Shown: piece after piece, positions 7,380 to 15,655 of the stretch
Layout: each line of letters starts with the position of its first letter
Numbering within the stretch: position 1 is the stretch's first letter
Assembly (NCBI RefSeq): GCF_001584615.1
Contig: NZ_LQQC01000010.1
Span: 186,001-250,000 of the forward strand
Direction of reading: 5' to 3'
DNA: 64,000 nt
Source of the DNA: Brevibacterium ravenspurgense
GTDB taxonomy: Bacteria > Actinomycetota > Actinomycetes > Actinomycetales > Brevibacteriaceae
Translations under genes and position numbers: made by a program
The notes under the pieces: model-generated
Databases searched by the model: none
What the model saw: only the letters and a program-made list of their open reading frames with translations
What the model was told of the DNA's origin: nothing

Positions 7380-9953
7380 TCAGCCCTTCATGCGGCGCAC
7401 GCGCACCATCACGGCACCTGCCGCGACGAGAGCCGCACCTATGAGTGCGAGCGGAACAGCGGCCGCACCGGTTACCGGCATCGACTGCTTGCCCTTGCTC
7501 TTCGCCTTGTCTGCAGCGGAACCGTTGGTGTCGGAACCGGACGAGGTGCCAGTCGACGACCCGCCGGGACCGGACTGGCCGCCCTTATCGCCACCCTTGT
7601 CACCGCCGTCGGTGTCACCACCTTCTGAAGGCTGGCCGCTGTTGTCACCGTCGTTGTCGTTGCCCTTGTCGCCAGGGGTTTCCGGCTCTTCTTCGCTCGG
7701 TGCCGTGGCGGCGTCGAGAGCCTTCTGGGCATCACGGACAGCGTCCTTGGCCTTGTTCACCTCGGCCAGAGCGTCTTCGTAGGCCTTGGCGGGGGCCTTG
7801 AGACCATCGCGGGCAGCTTCAGCCCCTGCGAGAGCCTTCTTCGCATCCTCGAGAGCCTTTTCAGCATCCTCAACAGCCTGGGCCGCCCCCTCGGCCTTAC
7901 CGTCAGCCTCAGCAAGAGCCGTCTTAGCAGCAGCAACCGCCGCGTCTGCCTTGTCAGCCTTGTCCTGTGCAGCGTCGGCAGCCTTCTTCAGGTCGTCAAG
8001 CTGCGGAGTGGCCTCAGCAAGGGCCTTCTGCGCGTCGCCAAGCTCAGACTGTGCCGTCGTCACAGCGCCATCGGCTTTGTCAGCGTCAGCCTGGGCTGTG
8101 TCAACTGCAGCGTCCTCGTCAGCCTTGGCCTTCTGAGCTTCCTCTGCTTCCTTCTTCGCTTCGTCGCTCTTGGCCGCGGCATCCTCAGCGGCCTTCGCAG
8201 CTGTTTCAGCGTTCGCCTTTTCGGAATCAAGGTCCTTCTGAGCTGCGGTCAGAGCGTCCTGAGCCTTCGTAAGTTCAGCCTCTGCGGTCTGGCATTCCTT
8301 AGAAGCAGAAGCCTGTGCGTTCTTCAGGGCCTGCTCGGCTGCCGTGACTTCAGCCTTAGCTTCGTTCAGCGCCTTCTGGGCTTCGTCGACTTCCTTCTTG
8401 CCTTCATCGAGGTACTTCTCGTGTTCGGAGATCAGCGCACTGTAGTCCGCAGTAGTGTACGAGGGGGCACTGCTGTCGGTGTACATGGGTGATTTGCGGT
8501 CAAACACCTGGCCATGGGCGATGCCATAAATGGTGTCGGATTTGTTGACGACAGCAAAGCCGGTCAGCTCAAAGTCGTCGTTCACTATGTTCTTGTAATG
8601 ACCGGTGCCCTCCTTATGGCCAACGGGTTCCTGCTCGTAGAGAGCCTTTTCTCTTGTGTACCAACCATCAAATGGGTTGGTGCGACCCCAGGCAAGGTTT
8701 TCGTTGCCGACGATGTGCGTACGGTGAGCAAGCACTGTACTCGATGCGTTGGTCTGAATCTGTGAGGCCGCCATGAGCAGTGAATTGACCTTCAAGTCCG
8801 TTCGGCTTGGGAAGTGCTCGTCGTTCCCGCGCAGCTCATTGCCCTTGTCGATGTGTCCCAGCGATGCCTTGAAGTTCTTCAGCGTTGTGGCATCGCCTTC
8901 TTTGTTGAGCTGAGTTTGGGCAAAGAAATCGCCGTCTTCGTCCGTGAGCGTGCTGATGTCCTTCGTCTGGCCGTTTGAATCCGTGTATTTTCCGGTGGTC
9001 AGAAGGTTAAAGGCGCGCTTCGCATCGGCGTCGTTCTTTTCCTCGCCGAGCCAGCGGAAGAAGCCGGCAGTGCCCTGCTGTTCGTCCTTGAGGACCTGCT
9101 CGGCCTTCTTCTCAGCGTTGTCCAGCGCAGTCTGCTGTGCAGTCTGGTTCTTCCGGGCATTGTCGAGCTTCTGCTGCGCTTCCTTGACAGCAGGAGTGTC
9201 TTCAACAGCGGCGCACGCGGCGTCACGCTTTTCTTTCGCTGTGTTCAGAGCCTGCTGGGCCTTATCTACAGCCGTCTGCGCTTCGTCGCGCTTCTTTTCA
9301 GCCGCTGTCTTCTCGCCTGCTGCGTCGTCAGCGGCTTTTTTGGCGTCGTCAGCTTTCTTCTGTGCTGCGTCGGCAGCGGTTTTTGCTTCCGAAGCATCCT
9401 TCTTTGCCTCGTTGAGAGCATTCGCAGCGGTCTTTGCCTTGTCCTTAGCCGAGTCGAGAGCTTCCTGCTTTTTCTCGACATCGGCTTTCAGCTTGGCGAT
9501 TTCTTCGTCGCTCGCGGCTTCTTCGACGGCATCGTCGTAGGCCTTCTGCGCGGCATCGCGCTCCTTTGCGGCCTTGTCGGCTGCGGCCTGCTTGTTGTCA
9601 AGGTCCTTCTGGGCCTTGTCCTGCGCCGACTTCGCCGCTTCGTTGGTCTTCTTCGCGTCGTCAAGAGCCTTCTGCGCGGCGTCAGCGTCAGCCTGAGCTG
9701 CGTCAACGTCCTTCTGTGCAGCCTCTAGAGCAGCTGGAGCGTCCGGGTCCTGCGCGGCGAGTTCTTCTTCCGCTTTTGCCAGCGCGTCCTTGGCCTTAGC
9801 CAGGTCTTCCTCGAGCTGATCAATATCGGACTTCTGCGTATCTGCGGCGGGCGCAGTATCAGCTGGGGCGGCAACTGCAATGCCGCCGAAGGTCATACCG
9901 CCAATGAGTGCACCGGCAGTGACAGCAGTCGCAAGACGTCGAACAATGGCCAC
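7380..9953 (-). CDS. SEC10/PrgA-type surface protein: coiled-coil stalk, CAP head, MPVTG sorting signal
   Basis: I chose GTG at 9953, which has GGAAGGG 7 nt upstream (857 aa); an ATG at 9980 is an alternative with a weaker site. Residues 1-30 are a signal peptide ending in GIAVAAP. Residues about 40-292 are an Ala/Lys/Glu/Asp-rich coiled coil. Residues 300-500 are a CAP-superfamily domain with LAHRTH, NENLAWG near 418 and GHYKNIVN near 452. Residues 506-790 are a second coiled coil, followed by an acidic Gly/Asp linker, MPVTG (825-829), a membrane helix and RVRRMKG. The order matches the SEC10/PgrA surface-exclusion family, in which a long stalk presents the CAP domain away from the wall. The only two cysteines noted, C247 and C554, flank the head symmetrically. 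No conjugation gene is nearby, so a role in adhesion or aggregation is equally possible. Confidence 0.85.
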   Translation of the reverse strand: MAIVRRLATAVTAGALIGGMTFGGIAVAAPADTAPAADTQKSDIDQLEEDLAKAKDALAKAEEELAAQDPDAPAALEAAQKDVDAAQADADAAQKALDDAKKTNEAAKSAQDKAQKDLDNKQAAADKAAKERDAAQKAYDDAVEEAASDEEIAKLKADVEKKQEALDSAKDKAKTAANALNEAKKDASEAKTAADAAQKKADDAKKAADDAAGEKTAAEKKRDEAQTAVDKAQQALNTAKEKRDAACAAVEDTPAVKEAQQKLDNARKNQTAQQTALDNAEKKAEQVLKDEQQGTAGFFRWLGEEKNDADAKRAFNLLTTGKYTDSNGQTKDISTLTDEDGDFFAQTQLNKEGDATTLKNFKASLGHIDKGNELRGNDEHFPSRTDLKVNSLLMAASQIQTNASSTVLAHRTHIVGNENLAWGRTNPFDGWYTREKALYEQEPVGHKEGTGHYKNIVNDDFELTGFAVVNKSDTIYGIAHGQVFDRKSPMYTDSSAPSYTTADYSALISEHEKYLDEGKKEVDEAQKALNEAKAEVTAAEQALKNAQASASKECQTAEAELTKAQDALTAAQKDLDSEKANAETAAKAAEDAAAKSDEAKKEAEEAQKAKADEDAAVDTAQADADKADGAVTTAQSELGDAQKALAEATPQLDDLKKAADAAQDKADKADAAVAAAKTALAEADGKAEGAAQAVEDAEKALEDAKKALAGAEAARDGLKAPAKAYEDALAEVNKAKDAVRDAQKALDAATAPSEEEPETPGDKGNDNDGDNSGQPSEGGDTDGGDKGGDKGGQSGPGGSSTGTSSGSDTNGSAADKAKSKGKQSMPVTGAAAVPLALIGAALVAAGAVMVRVRRMKG

Positions 9954-10153
9954 GGTGGTTCCCTTCCGAGATGCTCGCATCGCCACCCGCTGAGTGCAGC
10001 AGATGGCGATGTTCAAACAGACAATGCCCTCCCAAAGACCTGTGCGCAGGGATTTCTGAAGAGCAACTCAGGACTTTACCAGATTCGCATGAATATAGGT
10101 ACTTATTTCGAAAAAATGACTAGGTGTATCTCACGTGCAGATTACTGGTGCCA

Positions 10154-11002
10154 TCAGTGCCTGCCTACGGTCACGAAGTCAATGAGCTCTTCTACCCGGC
10201 CCGACAGGGTCCAGTCGACATCCCCAATGGACTTCACTGAACCCAGAATCCGCTGCCAGGCTCTCGCCGTGTCGGTGTGGTCGGTGTGCGGCCAGCCGAT
10301 TCGGCGCAAAACGCCCAGCTTCCAGTCTTCGCCGCGCGGCACCTGTGGCCATTCGGCAATCCCAACAACAGAGGGCTTCACTGCCTGCCAAATGTCGACG
10401 TACGGATGTCCCGTAACGCGCACGTGCTCAGCCCACGGCTGCCTGGCGACTTCGCTGACGATCCGCGTTTCCTTCGTGCCTTCAATCAGGTGGTCGGCAA
10501 GAACACCCACCCGGTGTTCGGCGTCCGGCTGAAATTCGACGAGTGCTTCCATGAGGTCATCCAGGCCGCCCAAGGGTTCGACGACAACGCCTTCGACCCG
10601 CAGGTCGTCACCCCAGATCTTCTCGACCAGCTCTGCATCGTGCTTTCCCTCAACCCAGATGCGGCTGCCCCGGGCAACCCGCGCCTTGGTCTGCACGGCA
10701 CGGCTTCCCGAGGCGGTGCGCCCTGGCTGTTTCTGTGCTGCTGGCCGTGGGCGCACGAGCTCTACCGACTTGCCTTCTAACAGGTAGCCGAAGCCCAGGG
10801 GGAAGGCCTGCGTGCGACCGTGCCGGTCTTCAAGGTGGATGAGGAAACCGCCGTTGGTCTTCTCAAGCTTGACGATCGCCCCGACGTAGCCGGTCTCTAC
10901 CTCTTCAACGACCATTCCGCGTTTGACCTCCACCTGCTGGGTCTTGGGTCGTTGGTGGGTGCGGCCAGAAGAGAGGACATCGCGTCCGTAGCGGTCAGAC
11001 AT
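10154..11002 (-). CDS. DUF3097 family protein with TOPRIM-like segment
   Basis: ATG at 11002 gives 282 residues and the conserved start MSDRYGRDVLS. The frame stays open upstream as far as hrcA, but that extension is Cys/Arg-rich and non-conserved in style, so I excluded it. Residues about 20-85 form a small beta-rich domain with LEKTNGGFLIHLEDRHGR. Residues about 115-165 (WVEGKHDAELVEKIWGD, then VEPLGGLDDL) resemble a TOPRIM fold, with the EGKHDA glutamate and a Gly-Gly-x-Asp-Asp turn. The family is actinobacterial and its function is not established; nucleic-acid processing is an inference from the TOPRIM resemblance. It is divergent from hrcA, as is usual in this phylum. The ribosome-binding site is weak. 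Confidence 0.8.
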   Translation of the reverse strand: MSDRYGRDVLSSGRTHQRPKTQQVEVKRGMVVEEVETGYVGAIVKLEKTNGGFLIHLEDRHGRTQAFPLGFGYLLEGKSVELVRPRPAAQKQPGRTASGSRAVQTKARVARGSRIWVEGKHDAELVEKIWGDDLRVEGVVVEPLGGLDDLMEALVEFQPDAEHRVGVLADHLIEGTKETRIVSEVARQPWAEHVRVTGHPYVDIWQAVKPSVVGIAEWPQVPRGEDWKLGVLRRIGWPHTDHTDTARAWQRILGSVKSIGDVDWTLSGRVEELIDFVTVGRH

Positions 11003-11093
11003 GACGACCACGATAACCGCGTGCCAGTGCCGTCGGTCGCATTGTCGTGCGTGGTGTTGCTCGCAGAGCCGACATTCGCAGAGGCAGGGGGGT

Positions 11094-11122
11094 TTGTATA
11101 GATGTGCGCGCATCACTAGAAT
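11094..11122 (+). promoter_or_regulatory. promoter of hrcA-dnaJ
   Basis: TTGTAT (11094-11099) and TAGAAT (11117-11122) are separated by 17 bp. The CIRCE operator starts at the last base of the -10, so bound HrcA would cover the transcription start. Confidence 0.6.
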
Positions 11123-11148
11123 TGGCACTCTAAGACTGAGAGTGCCAA
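11122..11148. promoter_or_regulatory. CIRCE operator
   Basis: TTGGCACTC-N9-GAGTGCCAA is a perfect inverted repeat and differs from the consensus TTAGCACTC-N9-GAGTGCTAA by one symmetric base per arm. It lies 55 nt upstream of hrcA, so HrcA should repress its own operon until heat shock. Confidence 0.95.
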
Positions 11149-11202
11149 GACGGCGGAGCTGACACACACCGTCCGGTTGGGTGCAGATGGGAGCGATGCG
11201 GG

Positions 11203-12207
11203 ATGAACGACGAGCGGCGCAGCAGAGTTCTGCGGGCCATCGTCGAAGACTATGTGGCCACCAACGAGCCGGTCGGCTCAAAAGCCCTTGTCGAACGCCA
11301 CAAGCTCGGCGTTTCCTCGGCCACTATCCGCAACGACATGGCGGCACTTGAACAAGAAGGCCTCATCGCACAGCCCCACACGTCAGCCGGCCGCATCCCA
11401 ACCGATGCGGGATATCGCGCTTTTGTGGACCGCATTGACGACGTCAAACCGCTCTCCAGTGCAGAAAAGCGGGCCATCTCGCAGATTCTGTCCAGCACCC
11501 AGAGCATTGACGACACTCTCGCGCAGACAGTCCGACTGCTCTCACGGCTGACTCACCAAGTGGCCCTCATTCAGTACCCGGTGCGAACACAGACCACCAT
11601 CCGGCGCATCGAGTTGGTCCAGCTGAGCCCTGAGCGGATCCTTGTCATTCTCATCACCGACACCGGCGAAGTCGAACAGCGCATAGTCGAAGTGCTCGAC
11701 CCGGTTGACGAAGACGATGTCCGGGGCATGCGGCGCGCCTTCAACGAGGTGCTGGAAGATACGCGGCTGGATGCTGTCGAAGACACCCTCAGCGGACTCG
11801 CGGTGCCCGCCGCACTCGCGCAGACAGCAACCGCAATCGCTGAACGGCTGGTGGAACTTGCCCGCAGCAAGAGGCAGGACCGGCTGATCATGGCAGGCGC
11901 CGCCAACCTCGCCCGAGCAGGCAGTGAGTTCGGCACCCACATGGGTCCGCTGCTCGAAGCAATCGAAGAACAGGTTGTGCTGCTGAAACTGCTCGCGGAT
12001 ATGCAGGCCGACGGAATTGCCGTGCAGATCGGCAGTGAGAACCGCTTCGAAGCCCTGGCCGGAGCATCCCTTATTGCAACCGGCTACGGAACAGAAGACA
12101 CAACCGCCTCACTGGCAGTTCTTGGCCCCACCCGCATGGACTACCCAACAACAATGGCCGCCGTCAGAGCTGTAGCGAAATACGTGTCAACCATCCTGTC
12201 GGACTGA
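11203..12207 (+). CDS. hrcA: heat-inducible transcriptional repressor HrcA
   Basis: The 334-residue protein has the HrcA layout. An N-terminal winged helix (about residues 5-75, with GVSSATIRNDMAALEQEGLI and HTSAGRIPTDAGYR) precedes the GAF-like and dimerisation region that ends in GPTRMDYPTTMAAVRAVAKYVS. HrcA binds CIRCE to repress class I heat-shock genes and needs GroEL for activity in well-studied bacteria. GGGAG lies 9 nt before the ATG. A CIRCE element sits upstream, and dnaJ follows after 96 nt in the same orientation, so the two are probably one autoregulated unit. No groEL is in the window. Confidence 0.97.
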   Translation: MNDERRSRVLRAIVEDYVATNEPVGSKALVERHKLGVSSATIRNDMAALEQEGLIAQPHTSAGRIPTDAGYRAFVDRIDDVKPLSSAEKRAISQILSSTQSIDDTLAQTVRLLSRLTHQVALIQYPVRTQTTIRRIELVQLSPERILVILITDTGEVEQRIVEVLDPVDEDDVRGMRRAFNEVLEDTRLDAVEDTLSGLAVPAALAQTATAIAERLVELARSKRQDRLIMAGAANLARAGSEFGTHMGPLLEAIEEQVVLLKLLADMQADGIAVQIGSENRFEALAGASLIATGYGTEDTTASLAVLGPTRMDYPTTMAAVRAVAKYVSTILSD

Positions 12208-12303
12208 CGGGCGCTCTGACCGGCTGATCGTCCGACCGAAGACCGCAAGCACACAACCGAACCCCGAACTTTTCACAGACGCATCCGAACGAAAGAAGAA
12301 GCA

Positions 12304-13410
12304 GTGAGCGATCACTACGAAACACTTGGCGTTGAACGCGACGCTTCCGCAGACGACATCAAAAAGGCCTACCGGAAGCTCGCCCGCAAGTACCACCCGG
12401 ACGTCAATCCCGGCCACGAAGACGAATTCAAAAAAGTCTCCGTCGCCTACGAAACACTGTCCGACCCGGATAAGCGACGCCAGTACGACATGGGCGGATC
12501 CACTGGCGGTGCAGGCGGATTCGGCGGCTTCTCTGACCTGTTCGACACGTTCTTCGGCGGGGGAGGACCTCGCCATGCTGGCCCGCCGAACCAGCGCGTG
12601 CGCCCCGGCCGCGATGCCCTCGTGGAACTCACCATCGACCTCGAAACCGCTGTCTTCGGCGGAAAAGAGGACATTCGCGTGCAGACGGCCGTCACGTGCG
12701 AAACCTGCCACGGCGGCGGTGCCCGCGAAGGCACCAAACCCGAAACCTGCAGCCTGTGCCACGGAGCGGGCACCATTTCGGCTGTTCAGCGGACCATCCT
12801 GGGTGACATGCGCACCCAGCAGGTGTGCGGTAACTGCTCCGGCTACGGCGATGTCATCAAAGACCCCTGCAACAGCTGTGGCGGTGAAGGCCGCGTGCGC
12901 GAAGAGAAGACCCTCGCCGTCAAGATTCCCGCCGGTGTGCACGACGGCACCCGCATCCTCCTGTCCGGCCACGGTGAGGTCGGCCCCGGCGGCGGCCCGG
13001 CTGGTGACCTCCACATCGAAATCACCGTCCGCGAGCACGACGTCTTCACTCGTGACGGCGACAACCTGCGAGCTGAACTGTCTGTGCCCATGACCACCGC
13101 GGCTCTCGGCAGCACCGTCACACTCGAAACCTTCGACGGTCCGCGTGAACTCACGATCGAACCGGGCACCCAGACCGGCACCGTGGAAACACTGTCCGGA
13201 CTCGGTGCGGGCCGCCTGCGCCGTGAAAGCCGCGGCGACCTGCTGGTGACGGTCGTCGTGCAGACGCCCACCAAACTCAGCGGTGAACAGAAGAAGCTCC
13301 TGCAGCAGCTCTCAGAAATGCGCGGCGAAGACTCTGCCGACCACGGTCTGCAGAAGAAGTCCAAGAGCCCCTTCAGCCGCTTCCGCGAAAGGTTCGCACA
13401 CAGGTCGTGA
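12304..13410 (+). CDS. dnaJ: molecular chaperone DnaJ
   Basis: The 368-residue type I DnaJ starts at GTG after a GAAAGAAG site. The J domain covers residues 1-65, with the DnaK-stimulating HPD at 31-33. A Gly/Phe-rich linker (about 64-95) follows, then four CxxCxGxG zinc motifs ([24 protein letters not shown] and CNSCGGEG, about 134-205). The C-terminal substrate-binding domains end near residue 340. It delivers unfolded proteins to DnaK and stimulates its ATPase. Pairing with hrcA, rather than with dnaK-grpE, is the usual position of the second actinobacterial dnaJ, often called dnaJ2. Its stop overlaps the start of rsmE. Confidence 0.97.
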   Translation: MSDHYETLGVERDASADDIKKAYRKLARKYHPDVNPGHEDEFKKVSVAYETLSDPDKRRQYDMGGSTGGAGGFGGFSDLFDTFFGGGGPRHAGPPNQRVRPGRDALVELTIDLETAVFGGKEDIRVQTAVTCETCHGGGAREGTKPETCSLCHGAGTISAVQRTILGDMRTQQVCGNCSGYGDVIKDPCNSCGGEGRVREEKTLAVKIPAGVHDGTRILLSGHGEVGPGGGPAGDLHIEITVREHDVFTRDGDNLRAELSVPMTTAALGSTVTLETFDGPRELTIEPGTQTGTVETLSGLGAGRLRRESRGDLLVTVVVQTPTKLSGEQKKLLQQLSEMRGEDSADHGLQKKSKSPFSRFRERFAHRS

Positions 13411-14180
13411 CTCTTCCGGTCTTCTACACTGACGCCCCGCTGGCGAATGCCAGCCCCGGCCAGAGCCTGCCGATCACCGGCCAGGCACACCACCACGCCG
13501 TGATCGTGCGGCGGATGAAAGCCGGCGAAGCCCTGGAGCTCACCGACGGGGCTGGCCTGCGGGTGCGCGGGGTTCTCGAATCGGCTTCTAAAGAAGCCGC
13601 TACCCTCATCATTCACGAGGTGGAGCGCGAGCATCCGCAGACCCCTCGGCTTGGTCTGATCCAGGCTTTGGCTAAGGGCGATCGCGATCTGGCGGCAGTG
13701 GAAACCGCGGTTGAAGTCGGCGTCGACGTGGTTGTTCCGTGGCAGGCGCAGCGCTCAATCGTGCAGTGGAAAGGTTCGAAGGCAGCCAAAGCACACGACA
13801 AATGGGCCAACCTCATCCAGGCGGCAGCCCTCCAGTCCCGGCGCGTGAACTTTCCACAGCTCGAGCAGCTGAGCTCCACCTCGTTCGCCGTCCAGAAAGC
13901 GCGCGAAGGCGCGCTCGTCATCGTTCTGCACGAAAGCGGAACCCGGCCCTTCGTGCAGACCCTGCGCAGTGAGCTCAGCCAGCGTGAAGCGCATGAAATC
14001 TACGTGGTCGTCGGCCCCGAGGGCGGTATCACGGACGCAGAACAACAGCAGATGCAAGAGGCTGGAGCCGTCACTGCAGTGCTCGGCCCTACGGTTCTGC
14101 GGGCATCTTCGGCAGGCCCAATCGCACTCGCCCTGGCCCAACAAGAACTGGGGCGCTGGGACCCGTCCGAAAACAGCTAG
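13407..14180 (+). CDS. rsmE: 16S rRNA (uracil-1498-N3)-methyltransferase RsmE
   Basis: The 257-residue protein has the two-domain RsmE layout. An N-terminal PUA-like RNA-binding domain (about 1-75, with [14 protein letters not shown]) precedes a SPOUT methyltransferase domain. Its trefoil-knot SAM site reads [12 protein letters not shown] near residue 201 and [16 protein letters not shown] near residue 230. It methylates U1498 of 16S rRNA on the assembled small subunit. It starts at GTG inside the last codons of dnaJ (4-nt overlap), implying translational coupling. Confidence 0.95.
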   Translation: MTLPVFYTDAPLANASPGQSLPITGQAHHHAVIVRRMKAGEALELTDGAGLRVRGVLESASKEAATLIIHEVEREHPQTPRLGLIQALAKGDRDLAAVETAVEVGVDVVVPWQAQRSIVQWKGSKAAKAHDKWANLIQAAALQSRRVNFPQLEQLSSTSFAVQKAREGALVIVLHESGTRPFVQTLRSELSQREAHEIYVVVGPEGGITDAEQQQMQEAGAVTAVLGPTVLRASSAGPIALALAQQELGRWDPSENS

Positions 14181-14214
14181 GCTGGTAGAAGACAACTGAG
14201 GAAAGGAAGCTCTC

Positions 14215-15165
14215 CTGGACACTGACCAGAGCACCGCACTGTCCGTTCCCGAATCCGTCGACCTCATCGCACTGTACGGACCGCAGGATCAGAACCTGCG
14301 GACAGTCGAAAAGCTGTTCCCCGACGTCAAAATCCATGTCCGCCAGCGCACCATCCAGCTGACCGGCGACCCCACGAGTGTGGCCCGCGTGACCGAAGTT
14401 TTCGGCCACATGCGCAAAATCATTGCTAGCGGCGGCCGCCTGGACCCCGAAGCCGTGTCCCGCGTGGCGGGAATGCTCGATGACGGGCAGGACTCGGCGA
14501 AGGTCATGACCGACAACATTCTCTCCACCCGCGGCAAGACCGTACGGCCGAAGACTTTCGGCCAGCACGAATACGTCACCTCGATCCGCGAGAACACCAT
14601 CACGTTCGGCATCGGCCCGGCAGGTACCGGCAAGACCTACCTGGCAATCGCCATGGCTGTGCGCGCCCTGCAGAACCAGGAGGTCTCCCGCATCATCCTG
14701 GCCCGCCCAGCGGTCGAAGCGGGGGAGAAGCTCGGCTTCCTGCCCGGCACTCTTGACGAAAAGATCGACCCGTACGTGCGGCCGCTGTATGACGCGCTGC
14801 ACGACATGATCGAAGCCGAGCGCATCTCATCGCTGCTGGACCAGGGGATCATCGAAGTGGCCCCACTGGCCTACATGCGCGGCCGCACACTCAACGACGC
14901 ATTCATCATCCTCGACGAAGCACAGAACACCACGCCCGAGCAGATGAAGATGTTCCTGACCCGCCTGGGCTTCAATTCCCGCATGGTCGTCACCGGCGAC
15001 ACCAGCCAGATCGACCTGCCCGGCGGAACGAACTCTGGACTCAACGTGGTTCAGTCGATCCTCGGCAATGTCGACGACATCAAATTCCACCGGCTGACCG
15101 CGAAAGACGTCGTTCGACACTCACTCGTGACGAAGATCGTCCAAGCCTACGAAGAATGGGCGTAG
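14215..15165 (+). CDS. phoH: PhoH-like ATPase, probable CTG start
   Basis: This P-loop ATPase of the PhoH family has Walker A GPAGTGKT at about 133-140 and Walker B FIILDEAQN near 230-238, and ends in VQAYEEWA. Family members have a KH-like N-terminal domain (here ALYGPQDQNLRTVEKLFPDVKIHVR). That domain is encoded upstream of the first GTG (14380) but contains no ATG, GTG or TTG after the in-frame stop at 14197-14199. The only reasonable initiator is CTG at 14215, preceded by AGGAAAGG 8 nt upstream, giving 316 residues. It clusters with ybeY, corC and era, as in many bacteria; an RNA-linked ATPase or helicase role is inferred, not proven. Confidence 0.92.
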   Translation: MDTDQSTALSVPESVDLIALYGPQDQNLRTVEKLFPDVKIHVRQRTIQLTGDPTSVARVTEVFGHMRKIIASGGRLDPEAVSRVAGMLDDGQDSAKVMTDNILSTRGKTVRPKTFGQHEYVTSIRENTITFGIGPAGTGKTYLAIAMAVRALQNQEVSRIILARPAVEAGEKLGFLPGTLDEKIDPYVRPLYDALHDMIEAERISSLLDQGIIEVAPLAYMRGRTLNDAFIILDEAQNTTPEQMKMFLTRLGFNSRMVVTGDTSQIDLPGGTNSGLNVVQSILGNVDDIKFHRLTAKDVVRHSLVTKIVQAYEEWA

Positions 15166-15178
15166 AACAGCACCGACC

Positions 15179-15655
15179 ATGAGCATAGAAATCCACAACG
15201 AAACACCCGCGGACGTCGACCTTGAAGCGGTGCGCGGCGTAGCTGCACTCGCGTTGGAACATCTGCAGATCCACCCGGATGTTGAACTGTCCATCCAGTT
15301 CATCGACACCGAACAGATGAGCCAGCTGCACGTGCAGTGGATGGACCTTGAAGGCCCCACCGACGTCATGTCCTTCCCCATGGACGAACTGCAGCCGGGC
15401 GCTCAGGCCGGCATGCTTGGTGACATCGTCATCTGCCCTGACGTCGCACAGCAGCAGGCAGAAGCCAACGGCCACAGCCAAGCTGACGAAATCCAGCTGC
15501 TCACCGTCCACGGTGTTCTCCATCTGGCCGGCTACGACCACGGAACGGCTGAAGAAAAGCAGGAGATGTTCGGCAAACAGGCCGATATTCTTCGCGCCTG
15601 GTTTGCCCGCACAGAACCCGAGCGAACGCGGCTGCCGATCCCCACGGAGTCCTAA
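15179..15655 (+). CDS. ybeY: endoribonuclease YbeY (rRNA maturation)
   Basis: The 158-residue protein carries the zinc-binding YbeY signature, with H111, H115 and H121 in the HGVLHLAGYDH segment. The family is a single-strand-specific endoribonuclease needed for 16S rRNA 3'-end processing and 70S quality control. Length is normal. ATG at 15179 follows phoH after 13 nt, and the stop abuts the GTG of the next gene, so the phoH-ybeY-corC-era series is probably co-transcribed. Confidence 0.95.
   Translation: MSIEIHNETPADVDLEAVRGVAALALEHLQIHPDVELSIQFIDTEQMSQLHVQWMDLEGPTDVMSFPMDELQPGAQAGMLGDIVICPDVAQQQAEANGHSQADEIQLLTVHGVLHLAGYDHGTAEEKQEMFGKQADILRAWFARTEPERTRLPIPTES

Noticed and set aside
7380..9953. 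integrated conjugative element marked by a surface-exclusion protein
   Set aside because: No relaxase, type IV secretion, integrase or attachment repeats are present in the flanking sequence; neighbours are core chromosomal genes.
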